A stretch of DNA of 64,000 nt from [Clostridium] hylemonae DSM 15053 (GTDB lineage Bacteria > Bacillota > Clostridia > Lachnospirales > Lachnospiraceae), in contig NZ_CP036524.1 of NCBI RefSeq assembly GCF_008281175.1, positions 3,596,001 through 3,660,000 of the forward strand, in the 5' to 3' direction. A program made the translations under genes and the position numbers. Positions 27,372 to 35,926 of this stretch are shown piece by piece. Position 1 is the first letter of the stretch, and each line of letters starts with the position of its first letter. Below the pieces are notes generated by a model that made no database searches, had not been told where the DNA came from, and was given only the letters and a program-made list of their open reading frames with translations.

Positions 27372-28919
27372 CTATCTTCCTACTACCCCGGTGTCATTGA
27401 TAAGCTTGTCCAGCATCTCATCCATTGTTGTCATCAGCCTGGACGCGGCATTATAAGACTGGTGGTAACGCATCAGGTCCATGACTTCCTCATCCATGTT
27501 CACTCCTGAGACCGCGTCTCTTGAATCTGATATCTGATTCAGTACCGTCAGATGGTTCTTCAGAATGGATGCCGATGCTTTCCGCTCGATCGCCTGCACA
27601 TTCTGTATATTGTCATAACAGTTCTGGATCGTGCCTGTAAATACCGTGACGTCTGCGCCATCAGGCCTTTTTACTGTGAAGACCTGCTTATCCGAGATCA
27701 GCGCGTTTATCATAAGCTGGACGTTCTTATACTCTGTGGACGGGCCCGTACCGCCGACGGCGCCGTCAGACTTCTTGATCGACACGGTCCCGTTCATCCA
27801 GCCTTCCGACACCTTGATGTTGGACGCCGTGAAAGGCTGGTCAGCTCCGCTTCCGTCACTTTTTTCAAACAGCGCGTCCCCGTTCAGGTCATTCATCACT
27901 GTGGCCAGTTTGTTCACAAAAGCGTCAAACATTCCTCTGTAGTATCCGATCCCCTTCGTGTCCGTGCCGTCGAAGATCTCTGCTTTATTCAGCATATCTA
28001 TATTGCCTTTGAGCACTCCGTTCTGGATAAGATCTGTGATATCTGACGCTCCCCCTCCCGGGTTGAGCGCGTCTGTGACTTCCAGCGACACTGGGATCCC
28101 TCCCGTACCGTCAAAATGGAACTCTCCGATCTTCGTATCCGATATGAGCGTATGCTTTGTACCCGCGCTGTCTCTGAACGTGACATCCAGCAGATCTATC
28201 GGCTCTCCGCCTGACGTGTCCGTCCTGTACGAAACCTCTATCGGCAGGTATGTGGCCAGATCGTCCAGCAGCTTATTGCGCTCATCCTGAAGCTCCAGCG
28301 CCGGATTCCCAAGTATTTGACTGTTTTTGATCTCTTCATTCAGATTCTTTATCTCATTGAGGCACGTGTTGATGTTCGGGATGACAGAGTCCGTCATCTT
28401 TTTGATCATCTCTTCCTCCAGAGCATCCACTGCGTTTGCTTTTTCATGGATCGCATTGATGAGCACCTCAAAAGACGAGCGCACGAGTGCGTCCGTACTG
28501 CTTGCTCCTCCATCCTGCGGATTCGCCATATTTTTAAGCTGTGTGATAACATTGTTGAACGCTTCGCGGACAGCTGCGCTGTCTGTCTCATCGAAGATCT
28601 CTCCAAGTCTTTCCAGTATCTGATCTTCAGCATCTGCGGTTCCTACCTTTGCGATCTGGTTCCTGTACTGGATATCCAGAAACGGATCCCTGATCTGGCT
28701 GATGCCTTTCATCATTACGCCCTGTCCTACTTTATTGTCATATACCGAGCTGCTGAAGCTGGCTCCCACCGGCGAAATACTTGCCAGATCCAGGCGCTGC
28801 CTCGTGTATCCCGGTGTATTTATATTCGATAGATTCTGACCGGCAACATCGATTGCCCGCTGGTTTGCACTCAGTGCCTGTTGTGCCATCGTAAAACCGG
28901 CAAATGTGGAACGTATCAT
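27372..28919 (-). CDS. flgK: Flagellar hook-associated protein FlgK (HAP1)
   Basis: The 515-residue protein has the rod/hook N-terminal motif SNINTPGYTRQRLDLA and a C-terminal domain ending MDEEVMDLMRYHQSYNAASRLM. The middle (about residues 200-440) is variable, as usual. FlgK forms the first junction ring between hook and filament and is exported with the FlgN chaperone encoded just upstream. AGGAGG precedes the start. Confidence 0.95.
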   Translation of the reverse strand: MIRSTFAGFTMAQQALSANQRAIDVAGQNLSNINTPGYTRQRLDLASISPVGASFSSSVYDNKVGQGVMMKGISQIRDPFLDIQYRNQIAKVGTADAEDQILERLGEIFDETDSAAVREAFNNVITQLKNMANPQDGGASSTDALVRSSFEVLINAIHEKANAVDALEEEMIKKMTDSVIPNINTCLNEIKNLNEEIKNSQILGNPALELQDERNKLLDDLATYLPIEVSYRTDTSGGEPIDLLDVTFRDSAGTKHTLISDTKIGEFHFDGTGGIPVSLEVTDALNPGGGASDITDLIQNGVLKGNIDMLNKAEIFDGTDTKGIGYYRGMFDAFVNKLATVMNDLNGDALFEKSDGSGADQPFTASNIKVSEGWMNGTVSIKKSDGAVGGTGPSTEYKNVQLMINALISDKQVFTVKRPDGADVTVFTGTIQNCYDNIQNVQAIERKASASILKNHLTVLNQISDSRDAVSGVNMDEEVMDLMRYHQSYNAASRLMTTMDEMLDKLINDTGVVGR

Positions 28920-28940
28920 CCTGCTGTCCTCCTTTGTACT

Positions 28941-29390
28941 TTAAACACTTCGGTCCGTCATATGCTTTTCCTCTGTCTGCTCTTTTCCGCTGTTTTCATA
29001 TAACCGGCCTTCTCTTCGCTGGATCTCTCTGTCAAGCCGGCGGATATTCACTTCTATTATCCGGGCCGCGTCTTCACTGACTTCCTGGAACATCTGTATC
29101 TCCCGGCTCAGAGAATCAAACAGTCCGAGGAATCTTTCCCGGTCTGCGCCGGATATATGTTCCAGTATTTCCTGAAAACGCATACCTCCAAAGCCGAGCT
29201 CTTCCTGCTTTTTCTCTCTTGCCTGCTCCAATCCCTTAAGCCGCATTACAAGCGACTGCTCTTTTGTCATGCACTCTTCCACCGCAGATACCTGATCCGT
29301 CCTCCCGGCATTCAGTTTAATGCTTTCCAGGGCGGTCAGTTCCCGGAATAACACGATCAGATCCTCTATGATCTTTGCAAACTCATTCAT
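28941..29390 (-). CDS. flgN: FlgN-like export chaperone
   Basis: The 149-residue protein is almost entirely helical and charged, with an N-terminus MNEFAKIIEDLIVLFRELT like FlgN. It lies between flgM and flgK, where FlgN is found in Bacillus and Clostridia. It should hold FlgK and FlgL before export. The start at 29390 follows AAGGGAGAAGGCGCTG and overlaps the end of flgM by 8 bases; a longer upstream reading is disfavoured. Confidence 0.8.
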   Translation of the reverse strand: MNEFAKIIEDLIVLFRELTALESIKLNAGRTDQVSAVEECMTKEQSLVMRLKGLEQAREKKQEELGFGGMRFQEILEHISGADRERFLGLFDSLSREIQMFQEVSEDAARIIEVNIRRLDREIQRREGRLYENSGKEQTEEKHMTDRSV

Positions 29391-29709
29391 CAGCGCCTTC
29401 TCCCTTCTGCAGAAGGATTCTGGAAGCCAGCGCATCTGCGTCTACTTTATATCGTCCTTCTGAAACGGCTTTTTCCAGCGCTTCGATCTTTTCTGAAGGT
29501 GTTGTCTGCATTATCTGAGACATTGTCTTTTGCGACAGCTCCTCTGTGATCTTCTTTTCCTCGATCTGCCGGCTGTTGGCAGTAATCAGTATCTCGTCAA
29601 ATTTTCTTTCACCTTTCTCATTTTGTACCGCCCGGTTTTCCGAAGCCGCCTGAGAAAGTTTATTTATATAACGGTTTGACAGATTATTGCCGTCTATTGA
29701 AATACTCAT
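29383..29709 (-). CDS. flgM: Anti-sigma-28 factor FlgM
   Basis: The 108-residue protein has the FlgM C-terminal pattern: SEKIEALEKAVSEGRYKVD followed by ALASRILLQKG. It binds and inhibits the flagellar sigma factor until hook completion allows its export. The ATG at 29709 follows AAAGGGGCAGTGAAC; an earlier ATG at 29727 has no ribosome binding site. It leads the flgM-flgN-flgK-flgL-DUF6470-fliW-csrA operon. Confidence 0.88.
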   Translation of the reverse strand: MSISIDGNNLSNRYINKLSQAASENRAVQNEKGERKFDEILITANSRQIEEKKITEELSQKTMSQIMQTTPSEKIEALEKAVSEGRYKVDADALASRILLQKGEGADE

Positions 29710-29725
29710 GTTCACTGCCCCTTTC

Positions 29726-29753
29726 ATATCATAATGTACCTCTGTATATTTAG
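29726..29753 (-). promoter_or_regulatory. Weak sigma-28-like promoter candidate before flgM
   Basis: On the minus strand CTAAA (29749-29753) and ATGATAT (29726-29732) are 16 bases apart, close to the Bacillus sigma-D pattern CTAAA-N16-CCGATAT with two mismatches in the -10 box. The leader would be very short, so this is tentative. Confidence 0.3.
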
Positions 29754-29777
29754 ATTATCGTCAATCCGGTATGAATA

Positions 29778-31103
29778 TTAAGTTTTTCTTTTCAATTTTT
29801 GCACCTGTTTTGCCAATTTAAACCGTACATCCTCCGCAAGTCCAAAGCTTTTGCGGCGGAAATTCCTTATTTTTTTCTCCAGATGATCTATCCTCGGTCC
29901 TATCACACTGCGGACCGCCTCTGCCTTCGGATCCCAAAACGCCTCCCATGCCCGCCGCGCTCTTCTTTTTCTCTCCGCCACTGTGACATAAGCCTGACGT
30001 CCCCCCATCCTCGCAAGCCTCAGCAGCCAGCAGACCGGAAGAAGCCACGCCGCCCTGTGCAGGTACGGAAACATCGTATTCATATAGTCCATATGGGGAA
30101 ACGCCCAGTCCAGCATCTGTTCTCTGCGCTTGCGTTTCAGATCCTTTCTGTAAAAATCCGCCACCTCTTTTACGAGCGGCAGTAAAGTGGCGCTGATCTT
30201 TCTGCCCTGCATTCCTTTTGTCAGAATATATTTTTCCATGGCGTCAAACACTGCGTCGTTTTCCGGGAAAAGCATTCCCCCAAACCAGTACGCGGCAAGC
30301 TGTATGAGGTATACGTGGAATTCCACAAGCTTAAGATACTCCAGCTCTTTATTTATCACTTTCCAGTCCAGATCTCTGTAGACTTTCAGATAATAGAGCC
30401 ACAGATCCGCCATATCCCGTATGTCCAGGCTGCCTCTCGCATACTGTTCCGCAGAGCAGCCTATGATATGGATATAATACTCTTCCGGCAGAAAGGTGTG
30501 TATATACTTATGGCCTCTTTCTTTCTCGTAGCTTTTGACCGGCACCGCAAAATATTTCTGCATTTTCCGGTTTGTGAAAGGAAGCTCCGTCCTTATGATG
30601 ATCAATACGCCGGGGATCTTATAGTACCACTCTTCCCCTTCCGTCCTGGATTCCTTCTTCTCATAGTCAAGATACGCCAGCGCCTCTCCAAGCTTCTCCT
30701 CTTTCCCCTTTTCCACCAGAAGGCTGACACATTTAAGTCCTCTCATATCCTGCTGGGGATAGAAGGCGCGCATCCGGTACTCCTGGAGTACAGCCGCGTG
30801 TATCTTCCGGGCTTCCAGTTCGTTAAGAAGCTCGGGTACTGCAGAGGAATAACGTTCTTCTGCCAGCACCGCCTGGTGGAACCGCTCCTCGAACTTAGGC
30901 TTCCACGGCGCAAGCTTTTCCCCTTCCATGCCGAGGACTGCATAGTATACCATATTTGCCACACCGTGATAATCCGACAGTTTATACAGGCTCCCCCACT
31001 CCGGCTGTTTATTCCACTTTGGCAGTTCCTCTCCGCTGATTATCGTTTCCAGCATCTGCAGAAGGCATTTCACTTCATAATTTCTTATTCTTTTCTCGTT
31101 CAT
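29778..31103 (-). CDS. Nucleotidyltransferase-like protein with degenerate active site
   Basis: The 441-residue protein resembles the uncharacterised nucleotidyltransferase family PF14907 in length, in the position of the FYPQQDMRG segment (114-122) and in the later helical part. Active relatives show an RxxGDxDxLV motif there. Here the corresponding GLKCVSLLV (122-130) lacks the two acidic residues, so catalysis is doubtful. The last 60 residues are basic and coiled. Its start overlaps the end of the FtsE-like ATPase gene by 29 bases, so the two are translationally coupled. The pair sits inside the flagellar island. The family assignment is moderate and the function unknown. Confidence 0.55.
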   Translation of the reverse strand: MNEKRIRNYEVKCLLQMLETIISGEELPKWNKQPEWGSLYKLSDYHGVANMVYYAVLGMEGEKLAPWKPKFEERFHQAVLAEERYSSAVPELLNELEARKIHAAVLQEYRMRAFYPQQDMRGLKCVSLLVEKGKEEKLGEALAYLDYEKKESRTEGEEWYYKIPGVLIIIRTELPFTNRKMQKYFAVPVKSYEKERGHKYIHTFLPEEYYIHIIGCSAEQYARGSLDIRDMADLWLYYLKVYRDLDWKVINKELEYLKLVEFHVYLIQLAAYWFGGMLFPENDAVFDAMEKYILTKGMQGRKISATLLPLVKEVADFYRKDLKRKRREQMLDWAFPHMDYMNTMFPYLHRAAWLLPVCWLLRLARMGGRQAYVTVAERKRRARRAWEAFWDPKAEAVRSVIGPRIDHLEKKIRNFRRKSFGLAEDVRFKLAKQVQKLKRKT

Positions 31104-31827
31104 GCACTATCCTTTTCTCCTCAAATATGTCCATTCTCTTCAAATCATAGATGGCATTTCTTTCATCTGCGGCTACAGCTCCCGCCACAAGTGTTATGAC
31201 CCTTTTCTTCATGACGGAGACGAGCTCCCTCGCATGACTTGCCACGATCATCGTCACACCGAGCCTGTTCAGCTCGTCCAACAGGCACATCATATCCCAG
31301 GCGGCCCCCGGGCTTAAGTTGGCCGTCGGCTCGTCTACTACCATGATCTTCGGATTCATTACGATAGCTCTGGCAAGCAGCGCCCTTGCGGCCTCTCCCA
31401 CCGACAGCTCCCCGGGACGGGCAAGCGAACGGTGGGCGATGCCCACAGTGGAAAGCGTCTGTTCCACCCGCTTTTTGATCAGATGCCTCGGCTGTTCGGT
31501 CGCGTACATCGCAAGGCTGATATTCTGATACACGTTCCTGTCATTGAGAAGCCCCAGCTCTGCCTCCATGATCCCGAACTGCCTCCGGTAATATGGGAGC
31601 TGGTTACTCGTCAGACGGCCTGTCTCGCATCCTCCGACCCATATCTCCCCTGATGTCGGGAACAGCTGCGCGCTCAGAAGCTTGAGCAGGGTGCTCTTAC
31701 CCGAGCCGCTTCTGCCTACGATAAATACAAACTCCCCGTGTTCGATCTCAAAGGAAGCATCCTCCAGTCCGATCGTGTCTTGTCCGAATATTTTTGTCAC
31801 ATGATTAAACTTTATTTCCTTCTGCAT
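31075..31827 (-). CDS. FtsE-like ABC ATPase without a membrane partner
   Basis: The 250-residue ATPase has Walker A GRSGSGKS (38-45), signature LSVGEAARALLARA, Walker B KIMVVDEPTANLSP and an H-loop SHARE. Its overall look is that of FtsE, including the opening IKFNHVTKIFG. No FtsX-type permease lies near it. It is instead coupled to a nucleotidyltransferase-like protein and sits between the flgM operon and the C39-like protease gene. The signature LSVGE differs from the usual LSGGE. FtsE normally works with FtsX to activate cell-wall hydrolases; whether this copy does so is unknown. Confidence 0.82.
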   Translation of the reverse strand: MQKEIKFNHVTKIFGQDTIGLEDASFEIEHGEFVFIVGRSGSGKSTLLKLLSAQLFPTSGEIWVGGCETGRLTSNQLPYYRRQFGIMEAELGLLNDRNVYQNISLAMYATEQPRHLIKKRVEQTLSTVGIAHRSLARPGELSVGEAARALLARAIVMNPKIMVVDEPTANLSPGAAWDMMCLLDELNRLGVTMIVASHARELVSVMKKRVITLVAGAVAADERNAIYDLKRMDIFEEKRIVHEREKNKKL

Positions 31828-31851
31828 TTCTTATTTTTTCCTCATTCTCTT

Positions 31852-31858
31852 CCGATAT
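31852..31858 (+). promoter_or_regulatory. Sigma-28-like -10 box before the C39-like protease gene
   Basis: CCGATAT on the plus strand matches the flagellar sigma-factor -10 box exactly and lies 33 bases before the ATG. A TTATT 16 bases upstream is the possible -35, a weak match. It lies within the divergent interval shared with the FtsE-like gene. Confidence 0.4.
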
Positions 31859-31891
31859 ATATGGTATATCAAACGTGAAAGGAGGTCCGGC

Positions 31892-32587
31892 ATGAAAAGA
31901 TGTTTCCACGTTCTATGTGCATGCTGCGCTGCTGCCGTATGCAGCCTGCCCCTTTCTGCTTCAGGCTGTTTTGCGGCTGTCCAGACGCCCCCCGCAGGTT
32001 CGTCGCCGGCCCTGGAAGCGGAACCGGGCAGCGGTAAGCTTCCTCCGGAAGCGTCCGGCGGCGGATACAGCATCCCGGTCACTGTATACAGCCAGGCAGA
32101 TCCGTCCTGGAGCAGCTATCTGTACGGAGGACGTGACCCTATGGCGTCTTACGGGTGCGGTCCGACCGCTCTCGCGATCGCTGTCGCTTCCTTAACAGGC
32201 CAGAATATCACGCCTGCCGACACAGCTGCCTGGTCGTATGCCAACGGATATTATTCCCCCGGAAGAGGCTCTGTCCATGCACTCATTCCACGGGGGGCTG
32301 AAGGCTACGGACTGAAAGCAGAGAAGCTCACGCCTCTGACTCCGGATTCTTTTCGCATGGCCTTGTCTGCGGACAAGCTTCTCATACTGCTCATGGGGCC
32401 CGGAGACTTTACGGACTCCGGACATTTCATCGTCGCCTACGGTTATGACGACAGCGGAAATATATTGATTGCGGATCCTGCCAGTCAGGAGCGTTCCTCC
32501 TCGGCATGGCCCGCGGATACACTTATAACCCAGCTCTCCCGTTCAGCCCGGGACGGCGGTCCGGTCTGGGTACTTTCCAAACCATAG
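31892..32587 (+). CDS. Secreted C39-like cysteine peptidase
   Basis: The 231-residue protein has an N-terminal signal sequence with many cysteines; LSASGC could be a weak lipobox, and CFA-AV a signal peptidase I site. A low-complexity linker (30-58) precedes a C39_2-type papain-like domain. The likely catalytic residues are C89 in SYGCGPTALA, H178 in SGHFIVAYGY and D195 in LIADPAS. It would act outside the membrane on a peptide or wall-linked substrate. It is the only rightward gene inside the flagellar island and has a CCGATAT box upstream. The start follows AAAGGAGGTCCGGC. Confidence 0.82.
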   Translation: MKRCFHVLCACCAAAVCSLPLSASGCFAAVQTPPAGSSPALEAEPGSGKLPPEASGGGYSIPVTVYSQADPSWSSYLYGGRDPMASYGCGPTALAIAVASLTGQNITPADTAAWSYANGYYSPGRGSVHALIPRGAEGYGLKAEKLTPLTPDSFRMALSADKLLILLMGPGDFTDSGHFIVAYGYDDSGNILIADPASQERSSSAWPADTLITQLSRSARDGGPVWVLSKP

Positions 32588-32593
32588 AAAAAT

Positions 32594-32629
32594 CCTTTGA
32601 AGCAATACATATCCGTATTACTCCAAAGG
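32594..32629. terminator. Bidirectional terminator between the C39-like gene and the fliS operon
   Basis: On the minus strand a 15-pair stem (two of the pairs G-U) with loop GGATAT is followed by ATTTTTCT. It terminates the fliD-fliS transcript 6 bases beyond its last stop. On the plus strand the same stem has two mismatches and is followed by TTTTC, ending the protease transcript. Confidence 0.8.
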
Positions 32630-32634
32630 TTTTC

Positions 32635-33051
32635 TTATTGCTTATAATAGGAATCCTCTCCGGCGAGACGCGTACTTGTCACCCGGTCGGTCTCTACCGT
32701 CTGCTGCCATATATTCATTGTCTTTTCCACAATGTTCCATGCTTCTTTCCATGATCCGGAATCCGGAAGTTCCTCTTCTTTCATCCTTCCACCGATAAGA
32801 TCAGAGAGCTTTTCAGCGTCCTCTCCCCGCGCGCCTGCAATATATAGACTCATATGCCGGTCGCTCTCCGCCGCAGCCTCCAGCTCTTTCCCGCGCATCT
32901 CAAGCACCATTTCGGCCGTCACTTTGTCGTCTCTTGAGAGCCCGTCCGCAAGTTCCTTCGTCAGACGGCATATCTCATCCATATGCCTGTACTTTATCCT
33001 CAGCTCTTTGATGATCTCCGTCAGGAGACCTTCCATATACGCGCCGCTCAT
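32635..33051 (-). CDS. Small helical protein after fliS, possible FliT-type chaperone
   Basis: The 138-residue protein is charged and predicted helical (TEIIKELRIKYRHMDEICRL, KVTAEMVLEMRGKELEAAAE). It has no membrane segment. It overlaps the fliS stop codon by four bases (ATGA), so it is translated with FliS. FliT, the FliD chaperone, is encoded here in many flagellates, and FlgN/FliT proteins are similarly short and helical. Sequence similarity alone does not prove it, so no symbol is given. Confidence 0.6.
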   Translation of the reverse strand: MSGAYMEGLLTEIIKELRIKYRHMDEICRLTKELADGLSRDDKVTAEMVLEMRGKELEAAAESDRHMSLYIAGARGEDAEKLSDLIGGRMKEEELPDSGSWKEAWNIVEKTMNIWQQTVETDRVTSTRLAGEDSYYKQ

Positions 33052-33413
33052 ACTGCCTTCTCCGCCTCCGCAAATGTATTCCTCAGTTCTTTGACAAGCG
33101 GCTGCAGCTCCTGTATGATCTCCTTTTTCCTTCCGGCCTGAAGTCTGCTCAGTTCATACAGAAAGAAATCATAGAGGCTGGACAGTTCCCTGCTCAGCGT
33201 ATATTCATAATTCAGTGTATCTTTCAGATACTGTACAATTTCCACCGAGCGGCCTGCGGACTGTTCAAACAACACATAATTTTCCGTGTCCAGAGCGAGC
33301 TCCGCCCTTTTAAGCCTCTTCAGCAGTTCATCGTAAAGCACTAGCAGAAGCTCCCCTTTTGTCATCGTCATAACTGACTGCTCTTTATACTGCCGGTAAC
33401 CATTTTCATTCAT
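33048..33413 (-). CDS. fliS: Flagellin export chaperone FliS
   Basis: The 121-residue protein shows the FliS features: NGYRQYKEQSVMTMTKGELLLVLYDELLKRLKRAE at the start (seen in order, residues 4-38) and helices carrying ALDTENY and SLYDFFLYELSRLQ. It binds the C-terminus of flagellin before export. The gene lies 21 bases after fliD. In Bacillus FliS also contacts FliW, which is encoded nearby. Confidence 0.93.
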   Translation of the reverse strand: MNENGYRQYKEQSVMTMTKGELLLVLYDELLKRLKRAELALDTENYVLFEQSAGRSVEIVQYLKDTLNYEYTLSRELSSLYDFFLYELSRLQAGRKKEIIQELQPLVKELRNTFAEAEKAV

Positions 33414-33434
33414 ATGCCTGACTCACTTTCTTTC

Positions 33435-35840
33435 CTACTGCGCAAACATGGAGCTGAGATAACTGCTCTGGGAGTTCATCTGGGATATGAGCGTCTCCAG
33501 CGATGTAAACTGGGAAATATACCTGTCCTGCTCCGTTTTAAGCTTATCCGTGAGCCGGTCTATGTAATCGTCGACGTCGTCGATCTTTTTCTGCAGTCCG
33601 TTCTTCAGTACGGTAGTCGGTGCATAGACAGAGCCTGCCCGCTCTACCAGGATTCCCTTTGTAGCCCCTGTCATGGATGCATAACGGTCCATGATCGTCT
33701 TCATATTGGTCATAAGACCACCCTGGCTGACTGTCCCGTCCTCTCTCTTTTCGGGCTCTTTGGAAAATGCCTCCCGGACTGCATCCGGGTTCTCACCAAG
33801 GGCCGCCTTAAATGCCTCTTCATCAAATACGATCTTGCCATTGTCCGCATAGTTCGTGGATACTGTGATCCCCATCTTTTCAAACTGAGAGCGCATCTCC
33901 GACGGTATGATGAACCGGAGCCCGTCTGCAAACGCGCTCACATCGGTATCGTTGAACAAAAGTCCCTTCTTGGCCTCTGTCTCCCACTTTTCGATCTGGC
34001 TTTCGCTCAGCTCATCCCGCTGTTCGTCCGTCAGAGGCTTATAATTACGGTTTGGCTTCTGGCTTGCCTCGCTGTTGATCAGCTTCACGATCTCGTTGTA
34101 GGCCTCCACCATTTCCTTTACTACTTTTGCCGTATTTTCCACGTCGACCTGTGCGTCAAACGTGACGGCCTCCGTATCGCTTATGTGATTGCCGGAACTG
34201 TCATACCCGAACGTGCCTTTTAAGGTTATGTTCAGCCCGTCGATCGTCATACTGTTGCTTCCCCGGGTGATCTCCATCTCTTCGCCGGATCCGGCATATT
34301 TTACGAGAATGACCGCGTCTTTGCCATCCTCTGTCGTATAGTCGGTGCCCCTTGTGCCGAACATAATGTCTGCAAGATTTCCGGATAAGTCTATCTCACC
34401 GCTGGCCCCCTGTTCCGTGGACTGTACGACAAACCGGTCCGCGTTGGACTGGTACGTTATCTTGATGCCCAGCTCTTTTGTCTCATTTACTTTATTTATG
34501 ATCTCACTGACGGAACTGTTCCAATCCAATCCATAGTCCCTCAGATCTATCTCTGTTCCCCCGGCATTTTTGATCGTCATGCCTCTTCCCGGATCGACTG
34601 CGCCGCCCCGCACAAGTCCTGAATCTGCCAGACTTGCTGAGAGGTTCAGCCGGTTGGATTCTCCGCCCTGGACGCCGAAGACACTGTGATTGCCGAGAAC
34701 TCCTCTGTCGGCGGCGGTCATGGATAATACAGAACTGTTGTCATCTCCGCCTCCCGGAAGTGTCGTCTTGAACGTCAGATGTGACTTTGAGCCGTCACCG
34801 GCATCCGCCGCAAGGCCGACCTCGATCCTGCCCCTGCCGAACGCCTCGTTCAGCTTGGACTGCAGATCGTTTTTGACGTCATCTAACGTGCTCGCGTCGT
34901 CATACTCATCCAGTTCGATCCATTTGATCGACCCATTATAGGAAAAGCTTATCTGCTTTCCGCTCAGCTGTTTTGCCAGAGACATGGTCTGTGTGACCTG
35001 CGCGTCTTCCACCGCCTCCAGGCCGTCTGCTGTGATGACTGTTCTTGCGTCCTGCAGAAGTTCAAATCGTTCTCCCGCGGCCATAAATCCCAGGTCTGTC
35101 AGCAAGTCTCCGGTGGAGCCTGCAAGCTTAAGCTCATTGCCGGATGTATCCTTACTGATGAAGCTCATCCTGCCTGCATTCTCTTTTACTTCCATCACAT
35201 CCCCGAGTGTCTTCCCGTTTCCTATGGAGATGTTGGACAGTAGCTTATTCATGGACTCCGCTGTCTTCTCCGGCGTGCTGTAGTCATATTCCGCACCTCT
35301 GTTCAAAGTCACTGAATACATCTTCGTCCCATATTTTATGAACAGTGATTCTCCTGATACCACGTCTGCTTCCGTCTCGACAGAAAGATCGTTGCTTATC
35401 CCCCCGGTCTGCATGATCTGATTTGACACGGCGTTTGACGAAGTCATCTTCGCGTCCTGCGCCAGGCTCTTTACACCGAGTATGGAGATCGTATCCGCAG
35501 ATACGCTGCTGCCGGATACAGACAAGTAACTGCTGTTTGCCCCGAGCGCCGTCACCTGGTTCCTGGAAAAGAGCTTGCTTCCGAGCAGGTTGGACGACGA
35601 TGAGTACGACGTATATGTATTGCTGAACTCGTACACTTTGCCTGTGATATTGCGGATCGCTTCCTGCATCCACTGATACGTCTGCTTTTTCTGCTTCTGT
35701 GCCGCGATCTTGCTCCGTGTCGCATAAGTCATATTTTCAATCAATGTGTCCCGGTCCAGTCCGCTGGCCAGCCCTCCGTAGCCGCGCAGGCTGGACGTAC
35801 TGTTAAGGCTCGTACTTCCTAATCCGCTGATAGATGCCAT
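33435..35840 (-). CDS. fliD: Flagellar filament cap protein FliD (HAP2), long form
   Basis: The 801-residue protein has the FliD N-terminal domain (GGLASGLDRDTLIENMTYATRSK, residues 21-43, read in order) and a C-terminal domain ending in KTEQDRYISQFTSLETLISQMNSQSSYLSSMF. FliD proteins are commonly about 450-600 residues, so the central region is expanded by a few hundred residues. It caps the growing filament and may act as adhesin. The ATG at 35840 follows GAGGAGTGGTGAT. A sigma-28-like promoter lies upstream. It is followed by fliS and a possible fliT. Confidence 0.93.
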   Translation of the reverse strand: MASISGLGSTSLNSTSSLRGYGGLASGLDRDTLIENMTYATRSKIAAQKQKKQTYQWMQEAIRNITGKVYEFSNTYTSYSSSSNLLGSKLFSRNQVTALGANSSYLSVSGSSVSADTISILGVKSLAQDAKMTSSNAVSNQIMQTGGISNDLSVETEADVVSGESLFIKYGTKMYSVTLNRGAEYDYSTPEKTAESMNKLLSNISIGNGKTLGDVMEVKENAGRMSFISKDTSGNELKLAGSTGDLLTDLGFMAAGERFELLQDARTVITADGLEAVEDAQVTQTMSLAKQLSGKQISFSYNGSIKWIELDEYDDASTLDDVKNDLQSKLNEAFGRGRIEVGLAADAGDGSKSHLTFKTTLPGGGDDNSSVLSMTAADRGVLGNHSVFGVQGGESNRLNLSASLADSGLVRGGAVDPGRGMTIKNAGGTEIDLRDYGLDWNSSVSEIINKVNETKELGIKITYQSNADRFVVQSTEQGASGEIDLSGNLADIMFGTRGTDYTTEDGKDAVILVKYAGSGEEMEITRGSNSMTIDGLNITLKGTFGYDSSGNHISDTEAVTFDAQVDVENTAKVVKEMVEAYNEIVKLINSEASQKPNRNYKPLTDEQRDELSESQIEKWETEAKKGLLFNDTDVSAFADGLRFIIPSEMRSQFEKMGITVSTNYADNGKIVFDEEAFKAALGENPDAVREAFSKEPEKREDGTVSQGGLMTNMKTIMDRYASMTGATKGILVERAGSVYAPTTVLKNGLQKKIDDVDDYIDRLTDKLKTEQDRYISQFTSLETLISQMNSQSSYLSSMFAQ

Positions 35841-35888
35841 ATCACCACTCCTCACAAAAAATATCCATCTGTTACATTATAATATTAT

Positions 35889-35916
35889 TTATCGGCACAC
35901 CTGCCGCGATAGTTAA
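35889..35916 (-). promoter_or_regulatory. Sigma-28-like promoter of fliD
   Basis: On the minus strand GCCGATAA (35889-35896) matches the flagellar -10 box, and TTAAC (35912-35916) stands 16 bases upstream of CCGATAA, matching CTAAA at three of five positions. The position, about 50 bases before a late flagellar gene, fits. Confidence 0.55.
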
Positions 35917-35926
35917 GTATACCCGC

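Noticed and set aside
33414-34223. A 269-codon rightward open frame over fliD
   Set aside because: It is a shadow of fliD in the opposite strand; composition is atypical and no start signal is seen.
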